Source of the DNA: Psychrobacillus sp. FSL H8-0483
GTDB lineage: Bacteria; Bacillota; Bacilli; Bacillales_A; Planococcaceae
Length of the DNA: 64,000 nucleotides
Assembly: GCF_038637725.1 (NCBI RefSeq)
Contig: NZ_CP152052.1
Span: 1,409,501-1,473,500 of the forward strand
Direction of reading: 5' to 3'
Below the pieces are notes generated by a model. The model had not been told where the DNA came from and searched no databases. It saw nothing but the letters and a program-made list of their open reading frames with translations. Both the position numbers and the translations under genes were made by a program. Below are positions 56,692 to 64,000 of the stretch, piece by piece (positions within the stretch are counted from its first letter, which is position 1; every line of letters begins with the position of its first letter).

Positions 56692-56958
56692 GTGGATTCT
56701 TTAAAAGTATCTTCTCGATCAAACCCCAATTCAGTTGCTGGTGCATTGGTTGCAGTAATTAGAGAACAAGGGTATGCAGAAATGCAAGCAGTTGGTGCTG
56801 GTGCATTAAATCAAGCGATAAAAGCTATTGCTATTGCAAGAGGGTTTGTTGCACCTAGTGGCACAGACTTAACTTGCTCCCCTGCTTTTACGGATATTAT
56901 TATTGCAGGTGAAGACCGAACTGCTTTGAAGTTATTGGTAGAAAAAAAGTCGAAATAA
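56692..56958 (+). CDS. spoVS: stage V sporulation protein S
   Basis: SpoVS is an Alba-like protein needed for spore coat and core development and for normal septation timing. The 88-residue protein is almost collinear with the 86-residue B. subtilis protein: SNPNSVAGALVAVIREQG, AVGAGALNQAIKAIAIARGF and TCSPAFTDIIIAGEDRTALK. The start is GTG 56692 after AAAAGGAG. Confidence 0.97.
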   Translation: MDSLKVSSRSNPNSVAGALVAVIREQGYAEMQAVGAGALNQAIKAIAIARGFVAPSGTDLTCSPAFTDIIIAGEDRTALKLLVEKKSK

Positions 56959-56962
56959 ATAG

Positions 56963-56999
56963 GAAGTCGCTACTGAAAACAGTAGCGGCTTCACTTTTG
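56963..56999 (+). terminator. intrinsic terminator after spoVS
   Basis: Thirteen-bp arms 56963-56975 and 56980-56992 with a 4-nt loop and one wobble; the T-run is interrupted. Confidence 0.75.
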
Positions 57000-57103
57000 G
57001 TCATTAAATAGGGACAGCCCACTTTTTAAAGAACATACACCAGAATGTATTGCTTCGCTAGTTTCGTGGTAGTGAAAACTTTTCTCCTACGCAAGCTCGT
57101 CGC

Positions 57104-57142
57104 AAAGGAGTTGACCAAAATTGACTTTTGGTCAACTCCTTT
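57104..57142. terminator. 17-bp perfect hairpin upstream of korA
   Basis: Perfect 17-bp arms 57104-57120 and 57126-57142 with a 5-nt loop and a short T-run. It could terminate a short upstream transcript or be part of a mobile repeat. Confidence 0.7.
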
Positions 57143-57283
57143 TCTGAATAAAATGTGACAGTGCTTTTCCGTCAAAGGTCTGATTTTTTTTAAAAATACA
57201 GTGAATACATAGTGAATAATGCTACTTCATGATAAACTAATGAAGGAAAAAAGCATTTAACCAGATAGTAAGGAGATGTTTAT

Positions 57284-59038
57284 ATGTTGCAACAGCTTTC
57301 TTGGAAAGTAGGAGGGCAGCAAGGAGAGGGTATTGAAAGTACAGGGGAAATCTTTTCAATGGCTATGAATCGCCTCGGATTTTACCTATACGGATACCGT
57401 CATTTCTCTTCTCGAATTAAAGGTGGCCACACAAATAATAAAATCTGTGTACGTCCAACGCAAGTACGTACCATTTCAGATGATTTAGATATTTTAGTAG
57501 CATTTGATCAAGAAACAATAGATGTCAATTACAAAGAGTTAACTGAGAAAAGTGTTATCTTGGCAGATGCGAAATTTTCACCAGAAGTACCAGAAGACTG
57601 TGTTGCACCAATGTATGTAGTTCCATTTACAGAAGTTGCGGCAGAACTGGGTACATCTCTTATGAAAAACATGGTAGCAATCGGTGCTACTTCCGCTTTA
57701 TTAAACTTAGATAAAGCAGTGTTCCAAGGAGTAGTAGATGAGATTTTCGGCAAAAAAGGTGTAGAAGTTGTCGAGAAGAATATGCAAGCAATCCAACATG
57801 GCTACGATACAATGGCTGCACAATTAGGTGATCGTCTAGGTGAGTGGGAGCTTGCTCCAGCAGACGGAAAACATCGTATGTTCATGATAGGTAACGACGC
57901 AATCGCAATGGGTGCATTAGCTGCAGGTGTTCGATTTATGGCGGCTTATCCAATCACTCCTGCTTCGGAGATTATGGAATACATGATTAAGAAGTTACCG
58001 TTATTTGGTGGAGCAGTTATTCAAACAGAAGATGAAATTGCAGCTGCTACAATGGCGATTGGATCTAACTATGGTGGGGTACGTGCATTTACTGCTTCAG
58101 CTGGACCAGGATTATCTCTAATGATGGAAGCAATCGGTTTGTCAGGTATGACAGAACAACCACTTGTCATTGTTGATACGCAACGCGGTGGCCCATCTAC
58201 AGGACTTCCTACAAAACAAGAACAATCTGATCTTATGCAAATGATTTACGGGACACATGGTGAAATTCCAAAAGTTGTAATTGCACCAAGTACCGGAGAA
58301 GAAGCGTTTTATGATACAATTCAAGCTTTTAATATTGCAGAGGAATTACAACTTCCTGTTATTATTTTATCTGACTTACAACTTTCACTAGGTAAACAAA
58401 CGGTAGAGCCATTTGACTATTCGAAAATTGAGATTCGTCGCGGTAAATTAGTACAAAATGAAGAAATTCCAGAAGCAGTAGACAAATCTTACTTCAAGCG
58501 TTTTGAAGTAACGGAGGATGGCGTTTCACCACGTGTTTTACCAGGAACAGAGCATGCAATTCACCATGTTACTGGGGTAGAGCATGATGAAACAGGGAAG
58601 CCATCTGAATCGGCTTCTAATCGTATAGCTCAAATGGACAAGCGTCTAGGAAAACTAAAGTATATTAACTTTAATGAACCTGTTTACGTGAACGCACCTT
58701 ATGAAGAAGCTGATATATTATTTGTTGGATTTAATTCTACAAGAGGTGTTTTAGAAGAATTACAGCAAACCCTAATTTCACAAGGAATGAAAGTGAATCA
58801 TGCACATATTCGATTAATTCACCCATTCCCAGCAGAAGAAATGCAACCACTTGTTGCAAATGCAAAAAAAGTAATTGTTGTTGAAAACAATGCGACTGGT
58901 CAATTAGCAAGCATTTTAAAAATGAATGTTGGCGGTCATGATAAAGTGATCAACGCAACGAAATATGACGGAACACCATTCTTACCATTACAACTTGAAA
59001 AACAAGTAAAGGAGTTGCTAACAGATGGTAACATTTAA
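57284..59038 (+). CDS. korA: 2-oxoacid:ferredoxin oxidoreductase, fused gamma/alpha subunit
   Basis: Oxidative decarboxylation of a 2-oxoacid (2-oxoglutarate most likely) to the acyl-CoA with ferredoxin reduction. The 584-residue protein has an N-terminal gamma domain (residues 1-180, VGGQQGEGIESTGEIFSMA, HFSSRIKGGHTNN) fused to the alpha/pyrimidine domain (about 200-580, AAYPITPASEIMEYM, TASAGPGLSLMMEAIGL). No ferredoxin cysteine cluster is seen in it. It overlaps korB by 14 nt. Substrate assignment between 2-oxoglutarate and pyruvate cannot be settled by eye. Confidence 0.88.
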   Translation: MLQQLSWKVGGQQGEGIESTGEIFSMAMNRLGFYLYGYRHFSSRIKGGHTNNKICVRPTQVRTISDDLDILVAFDQETIDVNYKELTEKSVILADAKFSPEVPEDCVAPMYVVPFTEVAAELGTSLMKNMVAIGATSALLNLDKAVFQGVVDEIFGKKGVEVVEKNMQAIQHGYDTMAAQLGDRLGEWELAPADGKHRMFMIGNDAIAMGALAAGVRFMAAYPITPASEIMEYMIKKLPLFGGAVIQTEDEIAAATMAIGSNYGGVRAFTASAGPGLSLMMEAIGLSGMTEQPLVIVDTQRGGPSTGLPTKQEQSDLMQMIYGTHGEIPKVVIAPSTGEEAFYDTIQAFNIAEELQLPVIILSDLQLSLGKQTVEPFDYSKIEIRRGKLVQNEEIPEAVDKSYFKRFEVTEDGVSPRVLPGTEHAIHHVTGVEHDETGKPSESASNRIAQMDKRLGKLKYINFNEPVYVNAPYEEADILFVGFNSTRGVLEELQQTLISQGMKVNHAHIRLIHPFPAEEMQPLVANAKKVIVVENNATGQLASILKMNVGGHDKVINATKYDGTPFLPLQLEKQVKELLTDGNI

Positions 59039-59891
59039 GGATTTTCGTAATAATGTAAAACCAAACTGGTGTCCAGGATGTGGTGACTTTTCTGTTCAAG
59101 CGGCTATTCAACGAGCGGCAGCCAATGTTGGCATTCAACCTCATGATTTAGCAGTAATTTCTGGTATTGGTTGTTCTGGACGTATATCTGGATATATCCA
59201 TTCATATGGTTTCCACGGTATTCATGGTAGAGCACTACCGATTGCACAAGGATTAAAAATGGCCAATAAAGACCTTCACGTAATCGCTTCTGGTGGTGAC
59301 GGTGACGGCTTTGCCATCGGTATGGGTCATACAATTCACTCTATTCGTCGTAATATCGATATAACATACGTAGTCATGGACAATCAAATCTACGGACTAA
59401 CTAAAGGTCAAACATCTCCACGTTCAGCGGAGGGTTTTAAAACAAAATCAACGCCAGGTGGAGCGATCGAACCATCTGTTAAACCGCTTGAATTGGCACT
59501 TACATCAGGAGCAACATTTGTAGCACAAGGATTTTCTTCGGATATTAAAGAGCTAACGGCAATTATTGAAGCGGGAATCAATCATAAAGGATTCTCATTT
59601 ATAAACGTGTTTAGCCCTTGTGTAACATACAATAAAGTAAATACGTATGATTGGTTTAAAGAAAACCTAACAAAGCTTTCTAATGTGGAAGGCTACGATC
59701 ATACAAATCGTGAAGAAGCAATGAAAATGGTAATGGAAAACGAAGGACTTGTAACTGGTATTATATATCAAAACGAAAATGCTCCATCTTACCAAGCACA
59801 GGTTCCTGGATACTCTACAACACCACTTGTAGATCAAGACTTAAAAATGAGCGAAAAAGAATTTAATGCTTTGATACAAGATTTCATGTAA
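59025..59891 (+). CDS. korB: 2-oxoacid:ferredoxin oxidoreductase beta subunit
   Basis: Thiamine diphosphate-binding beta subunit, 288 aa, partner of KorA. It has NWCPGCGDFSVQAAIQRA near the N-terminus, the ThDP/Mg motif ASGGDGDGFAIGMGHTIH (GDG...N-type, about residue 88), VVMDNQIYGLTKGQTSPR (the N and the loop) and CVTYNKVNTYDWFK. It lacks the extra ferredoxin domain. It starts inside korA. A strong terminator follows. Confidence 0.92.
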   Translation: MVTFKDFRNNVKPNWCPGCGDFSVQAAIQRAAANVGIQPHDLAVISGIGCSGRISGYIHSYGFHGIHGRALPIAQGLKMANKDLHVIASGGDGDGFAIGMGHTIHSIRRNIDITYVVMDNQIYGLTKGQTSPRSAEGFKTKSTPGGAIEPSVKPLELALTSGATFVAQGFSSDIKELTAIIEAGINHKGFSFINVFSPCVTYNKVNTYDWFKENLTKLSNVEGYDHTNREEAMKMVMENEGLVTGIIYQNENAPSYQAQVPGYSTTPLVDQDLKMSEKEFNALIQDFM

Positions 59892-59900
59892 TGAAAGCAA

Positions 59901-59940
59901 AACTACCCATGTATTAGATAAATACATGGGTAGTTTTTTA
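59901..59940 (+). terminator. intrinsic terminator after korB
   Basis: Perfect 13-bp or longer stem (59901-59913 with about 59923-59935) and a T-run. Confidence 0.92.
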
Positions 59941-60012
59941 TTGCTTAAAAATGAAGTCAATTTTCTACGAGCAATTAAACATCTATAAGCTGGTGCTTGC
60001 AATTTTTTAGCA

Positions 60013-60125
60013 AATCACAAAATAACCCGATCGAATCGCAACATAATTTGTCCAAATCGCAAGATAACCCGATCGAATCGCAACATAGCATGTCCAAATC
60101 GCAAGATCGATCCCGCTAATCGCAA
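60013..60125. repeat. six AATCGCAA cores at exact 21-bp period
   Basis: Cores begin at 60013 (AATCACAA, one mismatch), 60034, 60055, 60076, 60097 and 60118, always 21 bp apart. The 13-bp spacers alternate between a GATAACCCGATCG type and a CATAnnnTGTCCA type, so the true unit is 42 bp made of two half-units; the last spacer is shorter in similarity. No flanking cas genes or long identical repeats, so not CRISPR. Confidence 0.9.
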
Positions 60126-60218
60126 GAAACTAGTTATGGAAACTTATTCCAAAAGCGAACCTTTAAACTGTTAGTAAATGCATATTATGACCAATTAAGC
60201 ACTTTTAAGCTTTATACC

Positions 60219-60248
60219 TTGTAGCTATGGCTTGCTATTCAGTATAAT
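60219..60248 (+). promoter_or_regulatory. candidate promoter for miaB
   Basis: TTGTAG (60219-60224) and TATAAT (60243-60248) with 18 bp spacing, 50 bp before miaB. Confidence 0.5.
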
Positions 60249-60298
60249 AGGTTGATGGGTATAGTTATTAGTTACGAACGAAAGAAAGGAGAGTTCTT

Positions 60299-61846
60299 AT
60301 GAACGAGGAATCACGTTTACAAAGTACTCAAGTGAAGGAAACTAATTCTCCGGACAAAAAATCCGAAAAGGATTATAGTAAATATTTTCAAGCAGTTTAC
60401 ACTCCACCATCCTTAAAAGAAGCAAAGAAACGCGGTAAAGAAGAAATCGCGTATCATAATGACTTTGCAATCGCGGAAGAATTTAGAGGAATGGGACAAA
60501 ATCGTAAATTTTATATTCGAACTTATGGCTGTCAGATGAATGAACACGACACAGAAGTTATGGCTGGCATATTCATGCAGCTAGGCTATGAACCGACAAA
60601 TACGGTAGACGATGCAAATGTCATTCTTTTAAATACATGTGCTATTCGTGAAAATGCAGAAAATAAAGTATTTGGTGAGCTTGGCCATTTAAAACACCTT
60701 AAAAGAAATAATCCAGACGTTTTAATCGGTGTTTGTGGCTGTATGTCCCAAGAAGAATCTGTAGTAAAGAAAATATTAAAAACGTATGATCAAGTAGATA
60801 TGATTTTTGGAACACATAATATTCACCGTCTCCCTAACATTCTAAACGAAGCATACCTTTCAAAAGAAATGGTAATTGAAGTTTGGTCTAAAGAAGGCGA
60901 CGTTATTGAAAACTTACCTCGCGTTCGAAAAGGATCTATTAAAGCTTGGGTAAATATCATGTATGGCTGTGATAAATTCTGTACATATTGTATCGTTCCT
61001 TACACACGAGGAAAAGAACGTAGTCGTCGTCCAGAGGATATTATTCAAGAAATTAGACAACTTGCGGCTCAAGGTTATAAAGAAATAACATTATTGGGGC
61101 AAAACGTAAATGCTTACGGAAAAGACTTTGATGATTTAGAATATCGTTTTGGTGATTTAATGGATGATCTCCGAAAAATAGATGTAGCAAGAATTCGCTT
61201 TATGACGAGTCATCCAAGAGATTTCGATGATCATTTAATCGAAGTCCTTGCAAAAGGTGGAAATTTAGTAGAACATATTCATTTACCTGTTCAATCTGGA
61301 TCCTCTGATATTTTAAAAATTATGGCCCGTAAATATACAAGAGAGCATTTTTTAGAACTAGTTCGTAAGATTAAAGCTGCCATTCCAAATGCATCTTTAT
61401 CAACAGATATTATTGTAGGATTCCCGAATGAGACAGATGAGCAATTCGAAGAAACAATGTCTCTCTATAAAGAAGTAGGTTTCGAAATTGCTTATACGTA
61501 TATTTATTCTCCTCGAGAAGGTACACCAGCTGCAAAAATGATTGATAATGTGCCGATGGAAGTGAAAAAAGATCGATTGCAGCGTTTAAATAAGTTAGTA
61601 AATGACATGTCTGCGGAAGCAATGAAAAAGCATGATGGTCAAATTGTAGAAGTACTTGTAGAAGGGGAAAGTAAAAATAACCCTGAAGTACTTGCAGGCT
61701 ATACAAGAAAAAGTAAGCTAGTAAACTTTGTTGGACCAAAAGAAATCATTGGTCAGCTAGTACAAGTAAAAATTATTGAGGCAAAAACATGGTCACTTAC
61801 AGGTGAACTAGTTGAAATGCCAAAAGGACAAAAGGTGGAAATATAA
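60299..61846 (+). CDS. miaB: tRNA-2-methylthio-N6-dimethylallyladenosine synthase
   Basis: MiaB adds a methylthio group to i6A37 of tRNAs. The 515-residue protein has a Bacillus-type N-terminal extension of about 70 residues, an UPF0004 domain with cysteines in [17 protein letters not shown] and GVCGCMSQE, the radical-SAM motif CDKFCTYC, and a C-terminal TRAM domain (about 440-510). The ATG follows AAAGGAGAG. It overlaps ricA by one base (TAATG). Confidence 0.97.
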   Translation: MNEESRLQSTQVKETNSPDKKSEKDYSKYFQAVYTPPSLKEAKKRGKEEIAYHNDFAIAEEFRGMGQNRKFYIRTYGCQMNEHDTEVMAGIFMQLGYEPTNTVDDANVILLNTCAIRENAENKVFGELGHLKHLKRNNPDVLIGVCGCMSQEESVVKKILKTYDQVDMIFGTHNIHRLPNILNEAYLSKEMVIEVWSKEGDVIENLPRVRKGSIKAWVNIMYGCDKFCTYCIVPYTRGKERSRRPEDIIQEIRQLAAQGYKEITLLGQNVNAYGKDFDDLEYRFGDLMDDLRKIDVARIRFMTSHPRDFDDHLIEVLAKGGNLVEHIHLPVQSGSSDILKIMARKYTREHFLELVRKIKAAIPNASLSTDIIVGFPNETDEQFEETMSLYKEVGFEIAYTYIYSPREGTPAAKMIDNVPMEVKKDRLQRLNKLVNDMSAEAMKKHDGQIVEVLVEGESKNNPEVLAGYTRKSKLVNFVGPKEIIGQLVQVKIIEAKTWSLTGELVEMPKGQKVEI

Positions 61847-62280
61847 TGACTACTAAATATACACGAGACGATATTATCGAAAAAGCAAAAGAAATTGCGA
61901 CAATGATTGCAAATACAGAAGAAGTTGAGTTCTTTAAACGTGCAGAAGCACAAATTAATGAAAATCAAACGGTTCGAGAAAAAATTGCTAGCCTAAAAAG
62001 CTTACAAAAACAAGCGGTGAACTTCCAACATTTAGGGAAAGAAAAAGCTTTAAATATGATCGAAGGTAAGATTACAGCGATTGAAGAAGAAATTGATAAT
62101 CTTCCAATTGTACAAGAATTTAAACAATCACAAGGTGATGTCAATAGTCTTCTACAATTAGTTGCAAACTCTATTTCAAACAATGTAACAAACCAAATTA
62201 TTGAAGCGACAGAAGGCGACTTACTTAGAGGCGAAACGGGATCAAAAGTAAAAAATACAACGTATGATAGCTGTTCTTAA
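61846..62280 (+). CDS. ricA: RicA/YmcA, subunit of the Y-complex (RNase Y specificity factor)
   Basis: RicA with YlbF (RicF) and YaaT (RicT) forms an iron-sulfur-containing complex that directs RNase Y and is needed for competence, biofilm and sporulation. The 144-residue helical protein matches the YlbF/YmcA family: IIEKAKEIATMIANTEEVEF, NQTVREKIASLKSLQKQAVNF and DNLPIVQEFKQSQGDVNSLLQ. A cysteine lies near the C-terminus (DSCS). rny, its target partner, is 6 kb upstream. Confidence 0.94.
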   Translation: MTTKYTRDDIIEKAKEIATMIANTEEVEFFKRAEAQINENQTVREKIASLKSLQKQAVNFQHLGKEKALNMIEGKITAIEEEIDNLPIVQEFKQSQGDVNSLLQLVANSISNNVTNQIIEATEGDLLRGETGSKVKNTTYDSCS

Positions 62281-62294
62281 TTAAATTAAAACCG

Positions 62295-62336
62295 ATGGAT
62301 ACTATGTTAGTACATTAACATAGTATCCATTTTTTT
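62295..62336 (+). terminator. intrinsic terminator after ricA
   Basis: Perfect 15-bp arms 62295-62309 and 62316-62330 with a 6-nt loop and T-run; one of the strongest in the window. Confidence 0.95.
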
Positions 62337-62368
62337 ATTCGACAAAATATTCTTATTAATTTAATAGT

Positions 62369-62399
62369 TTGACAATTCAGTAGAGAGGTGTGGTAAAAT
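62369..62399 (+). promoter_or_regulatory. candidate promoter for the TAXI receptor
   Basis: A perfect TTGACA (62369-62374) is followed 19 bp later by TAAAAT (62394-62399); the spacing is longer than ideal. Confidence 0.45.
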
Positions 62400-62441
62400 T
62401 AATATCGGGTGGGAAAAATAGTTATAAAGGGGGAAATTAGT

Positions 62442-63428
62442 TTGAGGAAAAAACAGATTAAATGGTTAACAGTCCTAAGTGTAATTGCTCTATTGGTACT
62501 ATCAGCTTGTAATTCAACTGATAGTGGTTCTGGGGGAGGATCTGGAAAAACTAAAGAGGATTATGATTTTTTAAGTATATTAACAGGTGGCACACAAGGG
62601 ACTTATTATGCACTTGGAGGGACATTTGCGGATTTAATTTCAACAGAAACAGGAGTTAAAACTACTGCCGAAGTTTCTCAAGCATCAGCTGCGAATATGA
62701 CAGCGATGCAAAGTGGCGAAGGTGAAATTGCTTTCGTACAAACGGACATTGCTTACTATGCAACGGAAGGTCTTTTAATGTTTGATGGTAAAAAAATTGA
62801 TACTATATCTGCTTTAGGCGCTCTTTACCCAGAAACAGTACAGTTAGTAACTTTAGCTGATTCAGGTATTAAATCATTCGAAGATTTAAAGGGTAAAAAA
62901 GTTTCTGTTGGGGCACCAGGTTCTGGTACTTATGCAAACGCAGAACAATTACTTGAAATTCATGGATTATCGATTGAAGAAGACATCGAAGCCCAAAACC
63001 TAGACTTTGGGGAGTCAACAGAAGGAATCCAATCGGGACAAATCGACGCTGCATTCATAACAGCAGGTTATCCAACTGCTGCAGTGGAAGCATTAAACGC
63101 TACAAATAAAGTATCTATCGTCCCAGTAAGTGCTGACAAAGCAGAAGCATTAATCAAAAAGTATCCATATTATGCGGTAGATGTGATTCCTGCAGGTACT
63201 TACGGATTAGAAGCTGAAGTGCCAACAGTATCTGTACTTGCAATGATAGCAGTTAATAAGGATCTTCCTGAAGACCTTGTATACGAAATCACAAAAGCGA
63301 TTTATGATAACACAGAAAAAATTAGCCATGCAAAGGGTGCATTTATTAAACCTGAATCTGGATTAAACGGTATCAATATTGAAGTTCACCCAGGTGCTCA
63401 AAAATATTTTGATGAAGTAAACAAATAA
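62442..63428 (+). CDS. TAXI-family TRAP transporter solute-binding lipoprotein
   Basis: Extracytoplasmic solute receptor of a TRAP-T transporter, TAXI subfamily. I choose TTG 62442 after AAAGGGGGAAA, giving 328 aa with a lipoprotein signal (LLVLSAC, C23) and a GGGSGK-type linker. The family signatures are LTGGTQGTYYALGGTFADLI, QSGEGEIAFVQTDIAYYA and VSVGAPGSGTYANAEQLLE. Likely substrates include glutamate/2-oxoglutarate-like acids, but no substrate can be read from the sequence. The DUF1850 gene follows, and a fused TRAP permease is expected beyond the window. Confidence 0.92.
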   Translation: MRKKQIKWLTVLSVIALLVLSACNSTDSGSGGGSGKTKEDYDFLSILTGGTQGTYYALGGTFADLISTETGVKTTAEVSQASAANMTAMQSGEGEIAFVQTDIAYYATEGLLMFDGKKIDTISALGALYPETVQLVTLADSGIKSFEDLKGKKVSVGAPGSGTYANAEQLLEIHGLSIEEDIEAQNLDFGESTEGIQSGQIDAAFITAGYPTAAVEALNATNKVSIVPVSADKAEALIKKYPYYAVDVIPAGTYGLEAEVPTVSVLAMIAVNKDLPEDLVYEITKAIYDNTEKISHAKGAFIKPESGLNGINIEVHPGAQKYFDEVNK

Positions 63429-63443
63429 TTAAACAGTAAATGA

Positions 63444-63478
63444 GAGGCTCTGTTGCGAATAGCTTCGAGCTTCTTTTT
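63444..63478 (+). terminator. weak attenuator hairpin after the TAXI receptor
   Basis: GAGGCTC (63444-63450) pairs with GAGCTTC (63467-63473), one wobble, followed by TTTTT. A partial terminator here would give more receptor than permease. Confidence 0.5.
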
Positions 63479-63502
63479 GATAAAGTGGGGTTTAGTCACT
63501 AC

Positions 63503-64000
63503 GTGAAAAAAAAACTTGCAACGCTTTTCTTCTTTCTCATGATTTGTTTCTTCTTTATTCCATTTTGGACGGCGTTTACCTTTACGGAAACAAGAAATGA
63601 AAACCCAAGCCTTCACTATATATCATTAAATGACGTCAAAGATTTTCAGATTATTTTTACCCATTCCATTCATCTAACCGATGTTATTGAAAGTTATAAA
63701 GTGCTAGATTCGAAGGAAATTCGTTTAATGTCGATGAAATACAGCGATGTCGCAATTGGTATGCCGAGTTATGCGGAGGAAGGTCAAACATTACTTTATG
63801 AGGATGGAATTTACACGTTGCAATACAATGAAGCAATTTTACCCAATTTTACCTTACATATTGGTGATGTCGACTATAGGTTGAATTTTGTATATGGGGC
63901 AAAGTATTTTAATTTAAAAGAGGAGCTTGTAAGAGGTAAGTCGTATTTGTTTGAAGTGAAGAAACTTTCTTTATATGAAAAAATGAAAGGAGTCAAATTG
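63503..64000 (+). CDS. DUF1850 protein, 3' truncated by the window
   Basis: The frame from GTG 63503 stays open to the window end (166 codons). The product begins with a basic start and one membrane helix (LATLFFFLMICFFFIPFW), then the DUF1850 features: FQIIFTHSIHLTDVIESY, the strand-turn YSDVAIGMPSYAEEGQTLLY, and a repeat of beta-strands. DUF1850 genes typically lie between a TAXI receptor and a fused TRAP permease. The GGGG ribosome site at 63487 is 12 nt upstream. The stop and rest are outside the window. Confidence 0.8.
   Translation, partial: MKKKLATLFFFLMICFFFIPFWTAFTFTETRNENPSLHYISLNDVKDFQIIFTHSIHLTDVIESYKVLDSKEIRLMSMKYSDVAIGMPSYAEEGQTLLYEDGIYTLQYNEAILPNFTLHIGDVDYRLNFVYGAKYFNLKEELVRGKSYLFEVKKLSLYEKMKGVKL

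Larger units (their letters stand above)
56959..57283. other. intergenic region spoVS-korA with two hairpins
   Basis: No gene seen. It holds the spoVS terminator (56963-56999) and a 17-bp hairpin (57104-57142), and the 11-mer ACTTTTGGTCA occurs at both 56993 and 57124, bracketing about 120 bp. In B. subtilis tdh-kbl follow spoVS. Confidence 0.6.
59941..60298. other. intergenic region korB-miaB
   Basis: No gene seen in 358 bp. It contains the 21-bp-period repeat array at 60013-60125 and the miaB promoter. Confidence 0.7.

Noticed and set aside
57004-57103. A possible small gene between spoVS and korA
   Set aside because: Short frames only, with no ribosome site; hairpins explain the region better.
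60013-60125. The periodic array read as a CRISPR
   Set aside because: Cores are only 8 bp, spacers only 13 bp and themselves repeated in alternation, and no cas gene is nearby.
61410-61739. A 109-codon minus-strand frame inside miaB
   Set aside because: Fully antisense to a conserved gene, low-complexity product, no ribosome site.
1-64000. Prophage, transposon or defence island
   Set aside because: No integrase, transposase, capsid, restriction or toxin-antitoxin genes are present; genes are collinear with the Bacillales core and share one strand and composition.

Overview
The window is a gene-dense, low-GC (mid-30s percent by eye) stretch of a Bacillales chromosome. All 60 genes I call lie on the + strand. 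Gene order follows the Bacillus subtilis block from flhG/che/sigD through rpsB, polC, infB, pnp, dpaAB, spoIIIE, ymf, recA, rny and spoVS to miaB/ymcA. The organism is an endospore former (dipicolinate synthase, SpoVS, SpoIIIE-type translocase, YmxH) and motile by a chemotactic flagellum. The divergent dipicolinate synthase A, the extra small genes around sigD and the KorAB pair before miaB make me favour a Planococcaceae-type bacillus (Psychrobacillus, Lysinibacillus or Paenisporosarcina-like) over Bacillus proper. That placement is inference.

Layout. 1-7.5 kb: end of the fla/che operon (flhG partial, cheB, cheA, cheW, cheC, cheD, a small membrane protein, sigD, a charged protein, an SwrB-like protein). 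7.6-10.7 kb: rpsB, tsf, pyrH, frr. 10.8-14.9 kb: uppS, cdsA, dxr, rseP (isoprenoid and lipid carriers, site-2 protease). 15.1-19.5 kb: polC. 19.6-29.6 kb: rimP-nusA-ylxR-ylxQ-infB-ylxP-rbfA, truB-ribF, rpsO, pnp (transcription, translation, RNA decay). 29.8-36.9 kb: mlpA, ymxH, dpaA, dpaB, asd, dapA, rnjB (lysine and dipicolinate branch, plus RNase J2). 37.0-45.0 kb: spoIIIE, a GntR regulator, and a nucleoside ABC importer (nupNOPQ type). 45.2-53.4 kb: ymfF, ymfH, ymfI (EF-P modification), ymfK, ymfM/rodZ, pgsA, cinA, recA. 54.1-62.3 kb: rny, ymdB, spoVS, korA, korB, miaB, ricA/ymcA. 62.4-64 kb: a TAXI-type TRAP solute receptor and a truncated DUF1850 protein.

Most of the window is conserved core genome, and I see no phage, IS element, CRISPR array or defence island. 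The unusual material is intergenic. (i) An array of six AATCGCAA cores sits upstream of miaB at an exact 21-bp period with alternating spacers. (ii) A dispersed repeat is present at both rseP-polC and asd-dapA, and an unrelated repeat lies at pnp-mlpA. B. subtilis carries proS, dapG and ylxY respectively at these three junctions. (iii) A perfect inverted repeat covers the -10 of the rny promoter. (iv) Structured leaders or hairpins precede rpsB, rpsO, pnp and sigD.

The annotation corrects many starts to TTG or GTG codons with good ribosome binding sites. It also includes the 3'-truncated DUF1850 gene at the right edge.
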